64,000 nucleotides of DNA from Microbacterium sp. MAH-37 (GCF_009758255.1 NZ_WSEN01000009.1:124001-188000); one strand, 5' to 3'; positions 28,158 to 39,435 are shown, counted from the stretch's first letter. A program made the numbers and translations. The notes: a model not told the origin generated them from the sequence alone.

Positions 28158-29578
28158 CACCCATGGATGACAGACGGCGGGTGACGATCAGCTCCGGTAC
28201 CGTCGAGGGCGTCGCCACCGACGGGATCAGCCGCTTCCTCGGCATCCCGTACGCGGCGGCGCCGTTCGGGCCGAACAGGTTCCGGGAACCGCAGCCCGCC
28301 CCGCCATGGGACGGCGTCCGCGCCGCGACCGCGTTCGGGCCCACCGCCCCGCAGCTGCCCTACGGCGGCGCGATCGGCGAGCTCCTCGGGCATGTGATCA
28401 TCGACGGCGAGGACATCCTCACGGCGAACGTGTGGGCTCCGGAGGACGCCTCAGGGGCGCCGGTGGTGCTGTGGATCCACGGCGGCGCACTGGAGCGCGG
28501 AGCCGCCGCGCTGCCCGGCTACGACGGCAGCGCCTTCGCCCGCGACGGGATCGTCTTCGTGTCGGTGAACTACCGGCTCGGCGCTGAGGGCTTCTCCGTG
28601 CTCGAAGGAGCACCGCGCAACCTCGGACTGCGCGATGCCGCGGCCGCACTGCGGTGGACCCACGACGAGATAGAGGCGTTCGGCGGGGATCCGGAGCGGA
28701 TCACGGTGATGGGCGAGTCGGCCGGCGGAGCGCTCGTCGCCGCGCTGCTCAGCAGGGACGACACCCGCGCACTGATCTCCCGCGCGATCATCCAGTCCGG
28801 CCCGCTCGACGCGCAGACCCCGGAGAGGGGCGGTCGCGTCACCACGCAGATGGCGAAGCTGCTCGGGACCACGGCGGACAGGGACGCCTTCGCCGCGGTG
28901 ACGCCGGCCGCGCTGCTCGACGCGCGATCCCGCCAGGCGGCGGGCTCGTCACCCCTCGGCGGCGCACCCGGATACCAGCTGGTGATCGATCCGGAGTCGC
29001 TTCCCCGCTCTCCGCACGAGGTCCTCGGCGGCGTGGACACCCCGCTGATCATCGGTACGAACACCGACGAGTACCGGCTCTGGTTCACGCCGCAGGCGCT
29101 GGATCGCATCGGCGCGCTGAAGCTCCTCGTCGCCCGCCTCGCGCTGAAGATCCCCGGGCGCGCGGTGCGCGCGTTCCGCGCGGACGATCCGGATGCCTCC
29201 ACCGGTGAACTCTTCGGCCGGATCGCGACCGACCTGCTGCTCCGCGGACCGGCGTCACGGGTGGCGAGGGCACGGACCGCACCGACCCACCTGTACGAGT
29301 TCGCATGGCACAGCCCGGTGCGCGAGCTGCGCGCGGCGCACGCGGTCGAACTGCCGTTCATGTTCGGCACCGCCGACGATCCGTCCTGGTCCTCCCTGAT
29401 CGGCGAGCATCCGCCGGCATCGCTGGCCGCGGAGATGCACGACGCATGGGCCGCTTTCATCCGCGACGGGGATCCCGGCTGGCCGGCGTACGGCTCCGAG
29501 CGACTGACGCGCCTGTTCGACACGGAGACGGAGACCGTTCCGCAGCGGCGCGCGCGCGGGATGGATCTGCTGCCCTGA
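28154..29578 (+). CDS. type-B carboxylesterase
   Basis: 474 aa alpha/beta hydrolase. Oxyanion loop WIHGGALERG (about 108-117), nucleophile S189 in VMGESAGGALVAA, acid in GTNTDEYRLW and histidine in RAAHAVELPFMF. No signal peptide. The ATG at 28154 overlaps the GH78 stop. A second ATG at 28163 has TAGCAT seven bases upstream, so a separate leaderless transcript is possible. Context suggests removal of acyl groups from imported glycosides, but the substrate is unknown. Confidence 0.86.
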   Translation: MTPMDDRRRVTISSGTVEGVATDGISRFLGIPYAAAPFGPNRFREPQPAPPWDGVRAATAFGPTAPQLPYGGAIGELLGHVIIDGEDILTANVWAPEDASGAPVVLWIHGGALERGAAALPGYDGSAFARDGIVFVSVNYRLGAEGFSVLEGAPRNLGLRDAAAALRWTHDEIEAFGGDPERITVMGESAGGALVAALLSRDDTRALISRAIIQSGPLDAQTPERGGRVTTQMAKLLGTTADRDAFAAVTPAALLDARSRQAAGSSPLGGAPGYQLVIDPESLPRSPHEVLGGVDTPLIIGTNTDEYRLWFTPQALDRIGALKLLVARLALKIPGRAVRAFRADDPDASTGELFGRIATDLLLRGPASRVARARTAPTHLYEFAWHSPVRELRAAHAVELPFMFGTADDPSWSSLIGEHPPASLAAEMHDAWAAFIRDGDPGWPAYGSERLTRLFDTETETVPQRRARGMDLLP

Positions 29579-29589
29579 GGCCGGCGTGC

Positions 29590-30810
29590 TCAGTCGGTGA
29601 GCGCCCGCACGACGGCGTCGGCGAGCAGACGGCCCTGCAGAGTGAGTCGCAGGCGCTTCTCGCGCAGAGCGGATGCTCCGTCAACGAGCCCGTCGGCGAT
29701 GAGGCCGGCCACGATGTCACGATTGTCGATCGGCAGTTCGTCGATCGGGATGCCCTCGGACAGCCGGCTGCGCAGCAGCACGCGCTCCAGCATCCGAGCG
29801 TTCTCATCCGGTCGCTCCCGGCCGGCTGCCGGCGACTCCCCCGCGGCCAGACGCTGCGCGTACGCAGCGGGGTGCTTCACGTTCCACCACCGCAGTCCTG
29901 CCACATGGCTGTGCGCGCCGGGGCCGAAGCCCCACCAGTCCGAGCCGAGCCAGTAGGCGAGGTTGTGCCGGGATCGCTGCTCGGCGCGGCGCGCCCAGTT
30001 GCTCACCTCGTACCAGCCGAAGCCCGCGGCACCGAGGCGGGCGTCCGCCAGCTCGTACATGTCGGCCTGCAGGTCGTCGTCGGGCGCGGGCACCTCGCCG
30101 CGGCGGATCTGCCTGGCGAGTTTGGTGCCGTCCTCGATGATCAGCGCGTAGGCGGAGATGTGGTCGGGGTCGAGTGCGAGCGCGGCGTCGAGAGACGCCT
30201 CCCAGTCACCCAGCGACTCCCCTGGCGCACCGTAGATCAGGTCGACGCTCACCGCGAGTCCCGCCGCACGCGCGGCCTCCACGGCGGTCCGGACGTTCTC
30301 GGGTCGGTGCGTGCGGTCCAGGGCGGCGAGCACGTGCGGGACGGCCGACTGCATGCCGATCGAGAGGCGCGTCACCCCGGCATCCGCCAGGCGTTCGGCG
30401 ACCTCGGGGGTCACCGTGTCGGGGTTCGCCTCGACGGTGACCTCGGCGCCGTCCTCGATGCCGAAGGCGGCGATCGTGGTGTCCAGCATCCTGGCCAGAT
30501 CCCCGGCCGGGAGCAGTGTCGGCGTCCCGCCCCCGAAGAACACGCTGTGCAGCGGGCGGATGCCGCCGGCGGCGGCGAGCACCTCGCTGGCGAGTGCCAC
30601 CTCGGTGCTCAGAGTGTCGGCGTACTCGTCCTGCCTGGCGCCGCGCAGCTCGGTGGCGGTGTACGTGTTGAAGTCGCAGTAACCGCAGCGCACGCGGCAG
30701 AACGGCACGTGCAGGTAGGCCGAGAACGGCGTGGCGGTGTCGACGCGGATGTCGTCGGGCAGCCGCCCGTCGGCGGGAGCCGGGTCGCCCAGCGGAAGCG
30801 GTCCTGCCAT
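29590..30810 (-). CDS. hemW: HemW-type radical SAM protein (heme chaperone)
   Basis: Radical SAM protein of the HemN-like family; HemW members deliver heme rather than oxidise coproporphyrinogen. 406 aa. The cluster motif CRVRCGYCDF (CX3CX2C) is present but the extra N-terminal residues needed by true HemN are not, so HemW is preferred. FFGGGTPTLL and the C-terminal HemN_C domain are present. Preceded by the DUF1990 gene with a 16-base gap. Ends 12 bases from the convergent carboxylesterase. Confidence 0.93.
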   Translation of the reverse strand: MAGPLPLGDPAPADGRLPDDIRVDTATPFSAYLHVPFCRVRCGYCDFNTYTATELRGARQDEYADTLSTEVALASEVLAAAGGIRPLHSVFFGGGTPTLLPAGDLARMLDTTIAAFGIEDGAEVTVEANPDTVTPEVAERLADAGVTRLSIGMQSAVPHVLAALDRTHRPENVRTAVEAARAAGLAVSVDLIYGAPGESLGDWEASLDAALALDPDHISAYALIIEDGTKLARQIRRGEVPAPDDDLQADMYELADARLGAAGFGWYEVSNWARRAEQRSRHNLAYWLGSDWWGFGPGAHSHVAGLRWWNVKHPAAYAQRLAAGESPAAGRERPDENARMLERVLLRSRLSEGIPIDELPIDNRDIVAGLIADGLVDGASALREKRLRLTLQGRLLADAVVRALTD

Positions 30811-30826
30811 CAGAGCGAGAGCGCCA

Positions 30827-31480
30827 TCAGATCGGGGTCGCGTACAGCGGCGAGATCGCGCGCAGGTAGCGGGCGAACAGTTCGCGGCGGCGGCGCTTCA
30901 CGAGCGCAGGGAGGATGCGATACGACATCCGGTTGGGGGTGTCGAAGGCACGCACCGTGAACCAGACCTCGTCGTTGTCCTCGCGCCAGTCCACGTCGAA
31001 GGCTTCTTCGCCGCTGACCACGGAACCACCCATCGTGCCGAGCACGAACCCGATCCGGCGCGGCTCCTCAGTGACCGAGATCACTCGCAGTTCAGCGTCC
31101 GCCCGCAGGCCCTTCACACGGCCGCGCACCTTCAGAGTCATGCCCGCACCGGCATACGGAGTTCCCTCGGCGTCGTAGCGCTGCTCCTGCTCGCGGTGGC
31201 TGGGGGCGATCGCGTTGCCCTCGTGGTCGAAGCTCACGCCCGCGTAGGTGGGGCCGGCCGCGGGGCGCACGTCTTCGAGCACGAGACCCGCAGCGCGCTG
31301 CGCGGTCCAGGACAGCAGGGCGTCGCCGGCAGTGCGGAAGCGGTCCTCACCGCTGCCGATCCGCCACGACTCCTCGGCCGGCAGACTGCGCTCCGGCGGA
31401 TACTGCATGAGGTCGGGCGCGTGCGACGCCCCGACCGCGGCGTAATCGACCGTGCCTTCTCGGAATGTCCCGCGACGCAT
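30827..31480 (-). CDS. DUF1990 family protein
   Basis: 217 aa. The whole protein is the DUF1990 domain: MRRGTFREGTVDYAAVGASH, then LMQYPPERSLPAEESWRIG and VVSGEEAFDVDWREDN. These are small START/Bet v1-like fold candidates of unknown function. The ATG at 31480 is set by TAGGCT ending seven bases upstream (leaderless); the open frame extends well upstream but has no matching signals. Probably co-transcribed with hemW. Confidence 0.85.
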   Translation of the reverse strand: MRRGTFREGTVDYAAVGASHAPDLMQYPPERSLPAEESWRIGSGEDRFRTAGDALLSWTAQRAAGLVLEDVRPAAGPTYAGVSFDHEGNAIAPSHREQEQRYDAEGTPYAGAGMTLKVRGRVKGLRADAELRVISVTEEPRRIGFVLGTMGGSVVSGEEAFDVDWREDNDEVWFTVRAFDTPNRMSYRILPALVKRRRRELFARYLRAISPLYATPI

Positions 31481-31554
31481 ACGTTCCAGCCTACGTGACG
31501 TGCGCCTGTGCGACTGCTCCATGCGGCCCGTTGACAGAGCAGGAGGACGAGAAA

Positions 31555-31585
31555 GCGGGGCCGGTGGATGAACCACCGACCCCGC
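31555..31585 (-). terminator. terminator of the peptide-binding protein gene
   Basis: GCGGGGCCGGTGG / CCACCGACCCCGC, a 13-bp stem with one mismatch and a five-base loop. Read on the minus strand it is followed by CTTTCTCGTCC, moderately T-rich. Confidence 0.75.
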
Positions 31586-31605
31586 TTCGCAGGGAGGAGA
31601 AGTGC

Positions 31606-33321
31606 TTACTTCTCCCAGCCCACGTTCTCGACGGGCTGCACGCCGAACAGGTCGAGACCGCTGTAGGGCTCGGGCGTGAGGTTCGCCAGACCCTTCTTCG
31701 CGGTGATGACCGTCGGGCCGTTGTACATCGGGATGAGGCCCCACTCCTGGAAGATCTCAGCCTCGAGCTTCATCGCGGCTGCGGTCTGCTTGACCGGGTC
31801 GCTGATCGACTCGACCTCGTCGTGGATCCGCTTGTCGGTCTCCTCGTTCTGAACGCCAGAGAGGTTCAGACCCTGGTCCATGCAGTACAGCTGGCAGAAC
31901 CATGCGGCACCGTACGGGTCGGAGGAGGTGAAGCCCAGCGACGAGACATCCCAGTTCATGGAGGTGTAGTCATCGGAGAACTTGTTGGACGGACGGACGT
32001 CGATCTTCAGGTCGAAGCCGATCGCCTTCTCCTGAGCCTGCATCGCCTGAGCGCGAGCAGCCTGGGTCGGGTCGTCGGACCACACCGGGAAGACACCCTC
32101 GAGGCGGACGCCGTCCTTCGAGCGGATGCCGTCATCGCCCTTGACCCAGCCGGCCTCATCGAGCGTCTTGTTGGCGGCCTCCGGGTCGTGCTTCCAGCCG
32201 GCCTCCTTCAGCGAGTCCGAGTAGCCGGGCTGGAACGAGAACAGCGTGAAGGAACCGGCCGGCTCCTCCTTGTAGTCCAGACCCTGCCAGATGATCTGCT
32301 TGATCTGGTCGAGGTCGATCGCCTGGAAGAAGGCCTCGCGGACCTTGACGTCCTGGAACTGCGGCTTGGTCGAGTCGACCTGCAGCAGGGCGTTGTAGGT
32401 GCGCTGAGCGCGGTAGGTGACGACGTCCTTCATGTCGGCGACCTGTGCGAGGCGGTCCTTGGTGCCGGTGCCGACCATGTCGATCTCGCCGTTCTTGAAG
32501 GCGTTGATCGAGGCCTGCGCGTCCATCGCGGTGAAGGTCACCTTGTCGAGCAGCGGCTTGTCGCCCCACCACTCCTTGTTCGGCTTGAACGAGATGAAGC
32601 CGCTCTTGGAGTCGTACTCGTCGACGGTGTACGGACCGGCGCCCCACTCGGGGTGCGGGTTGTCGATCATCGCCTTGTTGAAGTTGTCGACGTTGGCGAG
32701 AGCCGGGTGGATCACACCGCCGCCGAAGGGCATCTTCGGCCAGGCGAACTCGCTCTTGAAGGTGACGATCGCGGTCTTGTCCGTGTCGCCCTTCACGACC
32801 GACTCGATCTCCTTGTAGCCGTCGGTGGCGTTCGGAACGAAGCCCTCGTCGTTGGAGCGGTTGGCCTTCCAGGTCGCGTCGATGGCAGTCCAGTCCATCT
32901 CCGTGCCATCGTTCCAGTGCGCGTCCTTGGTGAAGGTGAAGGTCAGAACGGTCTTGCCGTCCTTGACTTCGTCCTTCCACTCGTCGAGGTACGCGTCGTT
33001 CTTGTACGCGGTGCCGTCCGGCTTGAACAGGATCAGCTGCGGGGTGTACCAGGCGGCGATCGTCGCCGTGTCGGCACTCGCGTCACCGTTGAACGCGTTC
33101 AGCTGCTCGGGAATCTCGTTGATCGGGAAGTTGACGGTGCCACCTTCCTTGAGGTTCTCGCGGGGCTGCGGGTTGTAGTCCGCGGCCTTGGTCGCGGCAC
33201 CGTCACCGCTGCCCTTGTCGCCGCTGTCGCCACCGCCATCGTTGTTGGCAGCGCACCCGCTGAGCGCGAGTGCGAAAGCGCCGGTGAGTGCCAGCGCTCC
33301 CATCAGCTTGTACTGCTTCAT
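31606..33321 (-). CDS. ABC transporter substrate-binding lipoprotein, family 5 (peptide type)
   Basis: 571 aa. Lipoprotein signal with lipobox ALALSGC near residue 22, then a Gly/Asp/Ser-rich linker. The SBP_bac_5 domain follows, with YKEIESVVKGDTDKTAIV and the W-G-D-K-P-L-L-D-K hinge region. Expected to bind oligopeptides (or other ligands of this family) outside the cell for the OppBCDF-type permease encoded just upstream in transcription order. AAAGGAG stands at ideal spacing before the ATG at 33321. It has its own promoter and terminator, which would give more binding protein than permease. Confidence 0.9.
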   Translation of the reverse strand: MKQYKLMGALALTGAFALALSGCAANNDGGGDSGDKGSGDGAATKAADYNPQPRENLKEGGTVNFPINEIPEQLNAFNGDASADTATIAAWYTPQLILFKPDGTAYKNDAYLDEWKDEVKDGKTVLTFTFTKDAHWNDGTEMDWTAIDATWKANRSNDEGFVPNATDGYKEIESVVKGDTDKTAIVTFKSEFAWPKMPFGGGVIHPALANVDNFNKAMIDNPHPEWGAGPYTVDEYDSKSGFISFKPNKEWWGDKPLLDKVTFTAMDAQASINAFKNGEIDMVGTGTKDRLAQVADMKDVVTYRAQRTYNALLQVDSTKPQFQDVKVREAFFQAIDLDQIKQIIWQGLDYKEEPAGSFTLFSFQPGYSDSLKEAGWKHDPEAANKTLDEAGWVKGDDGIRSKDGVRLEGVFPVWSDDPTQAARAQAMQAQEKAIGFDLKIDVRPSNKFSDDYTSMNWDVSSLGFTSSDPYGAAWFCQLYCMDQGLNLSGVQNEETDKRIHDEVESISDPVKQTAAAMKLEAEIFQEWGLIPMYNGPTVITAKKGLANLTPEPYSGLDLFGVQPVENVGWEK

Positions 33322-33332
33322 GGTGCTCCTTT

Positions 33333-33362
33333 CGCCTTTCGGCGTGTCATAAGGGGAGAATA
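33333..33362 (-). promoter_or_regulatory. promoter and GNRA-loop hairpin of the binding-protein gene
   Basis: TATTCT at 33357-33362 (minus strand) is the likely -10. The short leader then forms CGCC-GAAA-GGCG (33344-33333), a perfect stem with a GAAA tetraloop, directly before the ribosome binding site. Such a hairpin could stabilise this abundant mRNA. Confidence 0.5.
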
Positions 33363-33435
33363 GTTGCCCGCACTGCGCATTCATCGCCTGGACGGTGAAT
33401 AACCGCTAACCGTTATCGGACAGTGACCGAGCGTT

Positions 33436-33468
33436 CATCTGGCTGTGACACAGGGCCACAGCCAGATG
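33436..33468 (-). terminator. hairpin at the end of the permease operon
   Basis: CATCTGGCTGTG / CACAGCCAGATG, a perfect 12-bp stem with a nine-base loop, 15 bases after the ATPase stop. No T-run, so it may act partly as a 3' processing or stability stem. Confidence 0.65.
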
Positions 33469-33482
33469 GCCGGAAACGGGTC

Positions 33483-35426
33483 TCAGACCGCCAGCGGGCG
33501 AGTCGACATCGTCGCCGGATCGAACTCGATCCGGGTGCGCGTCCGCTCGATGTCGGGGTCCGGAACCGGGATCGCCGACAGCAGCGCCTGGGTGTACGGA
33601 TGCTGCGGGTTGTCGAACACGTCATCGACGTCACCGTGCTCCACGAACTCCCCGAGATACATCACGGCCACGCGGTCGGCGATGTGCCTGACCACGGAGA
33701 GGTCGTGCGCCACGAACAGGTACGACAGACCGAGCTTCACCTTGAGCTCGTCGAGCAGATTGATGACGCCGGCCTGGATCGACACGTCCAGCGCGGACAC
33801 CGGCTCGTCGAGCACGACGATCTTCGGCTTCGTCGACAGTGCACGGGCGATGCCGATGCGCTGACGCTGGCCGCCCGAGAACGCGCCCGGGAAACGGTCG
33901 CGGTGTGCGGGGTTCAGACCGACCAGATCCATCAGTTCCTCGACGCGGTGCATCGCCTCCTTCTTGGAGGTGCCGATCGCGTAGAGCGGCTCGGCGATGA
34001 TGTCGGTCACCGTCATGCGCGGGTCGAGCGCGCCCATCGGGTCCTGGAACACGATCTGGATGTCGCGACGCAGCTTGCGCTCCTGCGAGGCGTGCTTGAT
34101 GTCGTTGACGTTCGTGCCGCCGATGATCAGATCGCCGTCCTCCTGCTTGGCGAAATCCATGATCTGCAGCAGAGTCGTCGTCTTGCCGCTGCCGGACTCG
34201 CCGACGATCGCCATGGTCTCGCCCTCGCGGACGTCGAAGCTGATGCCCTTGACCGCGTGCACCTCGCCGACCTTGCGCTTGAACAGCGCGCCCTTGAGCA
34301 GCGGGAAGGTCTTGGTCATGTTGCGCACCTCGAGCGTCACGGGACGCTCCTCGCGCGGGGTGCGGGTGAGCTCGCTCTCGGGCACCTCGCGCACGGGGTA
34401 CACCGGCAGGCCGCCGATGAGGCCGCCGTCGGAGATCTCCTCGGCCCGGATGCAGGCGACCTCGTGGAACTCGCCGGCGCCGGTGTCGATCGAGACCAGG
34501 TCGGGCTCACGGGTGCGGCAGGCCGCCACGGCGATCGGGCAGCGGTTCGCGAACGGGCAGGCGTCCGGAAGGTCGATCAGCAGCGGCGGGTTGCCCTTGA
34601 TCGGGACCAGCGGCTCCTTCTCGGCCTTGTCGACGCGAGGGATCGCGCCCAGCAGGCCGATCGAGTAGGGCATGCGCGTGCGGTGGAAGAGCTCGCGCGC
34701 CTCGGCGTGCTCGACCGGCTTGCCGGCGTACATCACGATGACGTCATCGGCGGTGCGCGCGACCACTCCCATGTCGTGCGTGATCATGATCACCGCGGCG
34801 CCGGTCTCGTCCTGCGCCTTCTCGATGAGCTCGAGGATCTGCGCCTGGATCGTGACGTCGAGCGCGGTGGTGGGCTCGTCGCAGATGATCAGCTTCGGGT
34901 TGTTCGCCATCGCGATCGCGATCACGATGCGCTGGCGCATGCCGCCCGAGAACTCGTGAGGGAAGGCCTTCATGCGCTTCTCGGGGTTCGTGATGCCGAC
35001 CAGCGTCATCAGCTCGATCGCGCGCTTCTCGGCGTCCTCGCGGGACAGGCTGCGGTGCACGGTGAGCGCCTCGATCAGCTGGTCGCCGATCGTGAACACC
35101 GGCGTCAGCGACGTCAGCGGGTCCTGGAAGACCATCGCCATGCCGTTGCCGCGGATCACGGACATCTGCTTGTCGGTCTTGCCGAGCAGCTCCTGCCCGT
35201 CGAACACGACCGACCCGGAGACCTTCGCGTTCTCGTCGAGCAGGCCCATGATGGCGAGCGAGGTGACCGACTTGCCGGAACCCGACTCGCCCACGATGCC
35301 GAGCGTCTTGCCGGCCTCGAGATCGAACGAGACGCCGCGGACGGCGTCCACGCGGCCGGCCTCGGAGCCGAAGCTGACCTTGAGATCGCGGACGGAGAGG
35401 ACAGTACTGGATGCGGGGGCGCTCAT
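33483..35426 (-). CDS. peptide ABC transporter, fused dual ATPase (DppD-DppF)
   Basis: 647 aa carrying two complete ATP-binding cassettes in one chain. First: Walker A GESGSGKS, signature FSGGMRQR, Walker B LIICDEPTTALD. Second: GESGSGKT, FSGGQRQR, VVLDEPVSALD. The OppD-type C-terminal segment with its CPFANRCPIA cysteines follows the first cassette, as in iron-sulfur-binding oligopeptide ATPases. ATGA overlap with oppC. Energises import by the two permeases; the fusion is common in actinobacteria and fixes 1:1 stoichiometry. Confidence 0.93.
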   Translation of the reverse strand: MSAPASSTVLSVRDLKVSFGSEAGRVDAVRGVSFDLEAGKTLGIVGESGSGKSVTSLAIMGLLDENAKVSGSVVFDGQELLGKTDKQMSVIRGNGMAMVFQDPLTSLTPVFTIGDQLIEALTVHRSLSREDAEKRAIELMTLVGITNPEKRMKAFPHEFSGGMRQRIVIAIAMANNPKLIICDEPTTALDVTIQAQILELIEKAQDETGAAVIMITHDMGVVARTADDVIVMYAGKPVEHAEARELFHRTRMPYSIGLLGAIPRVDKAEKEPLVPIKGNPPLLIDLPDACPFANRCPIAVAACRTREPDLVSIDTGAGEFHEVACIRAEEISDGGLIGGLPVYPVREVPESELTRTPREERPVTLEVRNMTKTFPLLKGALFKRKVGEVHAVKGISFDVREGETMAIVGESGSGKTTTLLQIMDFAKQEDGDLIIGGTNVNDIKHASQERKLRRDIQIVFQDPMGALDPRMTVTDIIAEPLYAIGTSKKEAMHRVEELMDLVGLNPAHRDRFPGAFSGGQRQRIGIARALSTKPKIVVLDEPVSALDVSIQAGVINLLDELKVKLGLSYLFVAHDLSVVRHIADRVAVMYLGEFVEHGDVDDVFDNPQHPYTQALLSAIPVPDPDIERTRTRIEFDPATMSTRPLAV

Positions 35427-36355
35427 GCGCGGCCTCCTGCCGACGAAGTGGGATCGAGGGCGTCACGGAGACCGTCGGCGACCAGTGCCATCGACACGGT
35501 CAGCAGGGTCAGGGCGAGCGCCGGGAAGTAGAACAGCCAGGGTGCGCTGGTGATGGTGCCGCTGCCGCTGCCGATCAGCGAGCCGAGCGACACGTCCGGG
35601 ATCTTCACGCCGAAGCCGATGAACGACAGACCGGACTCCAGAGTCACCGCACCGACGATGCCGAGCGTGAAGTTGATCACGAGCAGCGAGCCGATGTTGG
35701 GCACCAGGTGACGGACGACGACCTTCATGCCGCCGACGCCCATGTACCGCGCCGCCTGGACGTACTCGCGCTCACGCAGCGAGAGCGCCATGGTCCAGAT
35801 GATGCGAGCCGGGAAGAACCAGCCGGTGAAGATCATCACGATCGAGATGATCCACCAGACGCCGCCCGAGTCGTTCGAGACGATCGAGAGGAGCAGGAAG
35901 GTCGGCACGACCATCATGAAGTGGATGATGAGCAGGATGATGCGCTCGGTCGTCCCGCCGAAGTACGCGGCCGCGGTGCCGACGATCGCCGAGATCACCG
36001 TGGTGCCGATGGACACCGTGACGGCGATCATCAGCGAGCGCTGCAGGCCCACGAGGGTCTGCGTGAAGTTGTCGTTGCCGGAGCCGTTGGTGCCGAACCA
36101 GTGCTCGGCCGACGGCGGCGAGGTGAGGTTCAGGAAGTCCATGTCGGTGACGCCGTATGGCGACAGCAGCGGACCGACGATCGACATGATCACCAGCACG
36201 GCGAAGATGATGATGCCGGCGACGGCCGGCTTGTTGCGCATGAAGCGGCGCGTGTACAGCGCCATCTTGGAGAGGGACTTGCCCGGGGTGCGCTCCGCCG
36301 TGGTGTCGGGGCCGACGGGCGGCTGCACTGCGGGATCGATCATTTCAGTGCTCAT
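35423..36355 (-). CDS. peptide ABC transporter permease, OppC/DppC type
   Basis: 310 aa from the ATG at 36355 (MSTEMIDPAVQPPVG). The N-terminal OppC_N segment (LYTRRFMRNKPAVAGIII) leads to six membrane helices. The cytoplasmic EAA loop is visible at REREYVQAARYMGVGGMKVV. The first codon overlaps the oppB stop and the last overlaps the ATPase start, so permeases and ATPase are co-translated. Forms a heterodimer with OppB. Confidence 0.92.
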   Translation of the reverse strand: MSTEMIDPAVQPPVGPDTTAERTPGKSLSKMALYTRRFMRNKPAVAGIIIFAVLVIMSIVGPLLSPYGVTDMDFLNLTSPPSAEHWFGTNGSGNDNFTQTLVGLQRSLMIAVTVSIGTTVISAIVGTAAAYFGGTTERIILLIIHFMMVVPTFLLLSIVSNDSGGVWWIISIVMIFTGWFFPARIIWTMALSLREREYVQAARYMGVGGMKVVVRHLVPNIGSLLVINFTLGIVGAVTLESGLSFIGFGVKIPDVSLGSLIGSGSGTITSAPWLFYFPALALTLLTVSMALVADGLRDALDPTSSAGGRA

Positions 36356-37338
36356 CAGCTCATCCTCACTCGCGGGTCGAGCACGACGACGGCGATGTCT
36401 GCGAGCAGCGCGCCGATCGCGGTGAGCAGGGCGCCGAAGGCGGCGACTGCGACCACACCGTTGATGTCGTTTCCATTGATCGTCGTCAGGAAGTACCGGC
36501 CCATGCCGTTCCACGCGAAGATCGTCTCGGTCAGGACGGCGCCCGTGAAGATCGTGGGGATCGTGAACGCGACCTGCGCGGCCACCGGGATGAGCGAGGT
36601 GCGCAGGGCGTGCTTGCGGATCGCCTGCTGCTTCGTCAGGCCCTTGGCGCGCGCGGTGCGGACGTAGTCGGCGCTGATGTTGTCGAGCAGCAGCGAGCGC
36701 TGCAGGAAGTGGTACTGCGCGTAGCCGATGACGACCAGTGCGATGGTCGGCAGCGTGACGTGCTGCAACGTGTCGACCAATGTCGGGAAGAACCCGGTCA
36801 CCCCCTGTGACGAGGAGCCCGTCACGTAGAACACGCGCACGCCGACCCACTCGTTGAAGTTGATCGCGAGGAGGACGACCGCGAGGCCCGCGACGATGAT
36901 GTTGATGTTCATCGTGATGATCGACGTGGCCTGACCGATCCGGTCGGCGAGCTTGTACTGCCGCGATGCAGTGTAGACGCCGAGCCAGATTCCGAGCGCC
37001 GCCATGATGATCGTTGCACCGAGCACGAGCTCCGCGCTGATCCACATCCGGTAGGAGACCTCTTCGTTCACCGAACCGCCGGTCGGACTCATCCCCCAGT
37101 CCCAGTGGAAGATGATGTCGCTGAACCAGGTCCACCATCGCTGCATCAGCGGAACAGTGTTGTCCAGGTTTCGCGGCTGAAGCAGATTGTTGATCTGCTC
37201 CTCGGAGAGCGGAGGACGCCGGCCCACGTAGTTGCTGCGCGGATCGAGGAAGCCCCAGGCCAGGAAGAACGTGACGTTGGTGGCAACCACGATCATGAGC
37301 AGCCAGCCGAGGGCGCGGCGCACGAGATACTTGATCAA
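36355..37338 (-). CDS. peptide ABC transporter permease, OppB/DppB type
   Basis: 327 aa if translation starts at the TTG at 37338 (LIKYLVRRALGWLLM), the normal N-terminus of this family. The open frame continues upstream for 33 codons but these lack family similarity. Contains a long first periplasmic loop with YVGRRPPLSEEQINNLL and the EAA loop ADYVRTARAKGLTKQQAIRK. AAAGAGAAAG lies about 12 bases upstream of the TTG. First gene of the operon; lacks the binding protein, which is encoded last. Confidence 0.88.
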   Translation of the reverse strand: MIKYLVRRALGWLLMIVVATNVTFFLAWGFLDPRSNYVGRRPPLSEEQINNLLQPRNLDNTVPLMQRWWTWFSDIIFHWDWGMSPTGGSVNEEVSYRMWISAELVLGATIIMAALGIWLGVYTASRQYKLADRIGQATSIITMNINIIVAGLAVVLLAINFNEWVGVRVFYVTGSSSQGVTGFFPTLVDTLQHVTLPTIALVVIGYAQYHFLQRSLLLDNISADYVRTARAKGLTKQQAIRKHALRTSLIPVAAQVAFTIPTIFTGAVLTETIFAWNGMGRYFLTTINGNDINGVVAVAAFGALLTAIGALLADIAVVVLDPRVRMS

Positions 37339-37577
37339 GGTTGGTGATTCTTTCTCTTTACAGGCGCGCACGGGATCGCCGACGCGGCGCTGAGTCGGAT
37401 AGCTACAAGCATCGCCCGACACACGCCCGCCGCGCAAACGCGGCGTACGTCACTGTTACGGAGTCGTGCCCCGGATGAGATCCGGTGTCACCGGATCGGG
37501 GTGGGCAACTTCGCGAGACTATCACCGACTCGCCGGAATCGAGCATCCGCTCCCCCGCCACGTAGAATCGAGCGGAC
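37339..37577. other. divergent intergenic region, oppB and lepA
   Basis: No gene seen. On the minus strand TAGCTAT near 37400 could be the oppB -10. CGCCGCG-CAAA-CGCGGCG (37428-37445, approximately) is a strong small hairpin or operator. CCGGAT recurs at about 37471, 37480 (inverted) and 37491. On the plus strand TAGAAT (37563-37568) is the lepA -10, nine bases before its ATG, leaving a leader of at most a few bases. Confidence 0.45.
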
Positions 37578-39431
<1,854 letters not shown>

Positions 39432-39435
39432 GGCC

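Noticed and set aside
31529-31536. TTGACA as a -35 hexamer on the plus strand
   Set aside because: No -10 at suitable distance and no plus-strand gene downstream.
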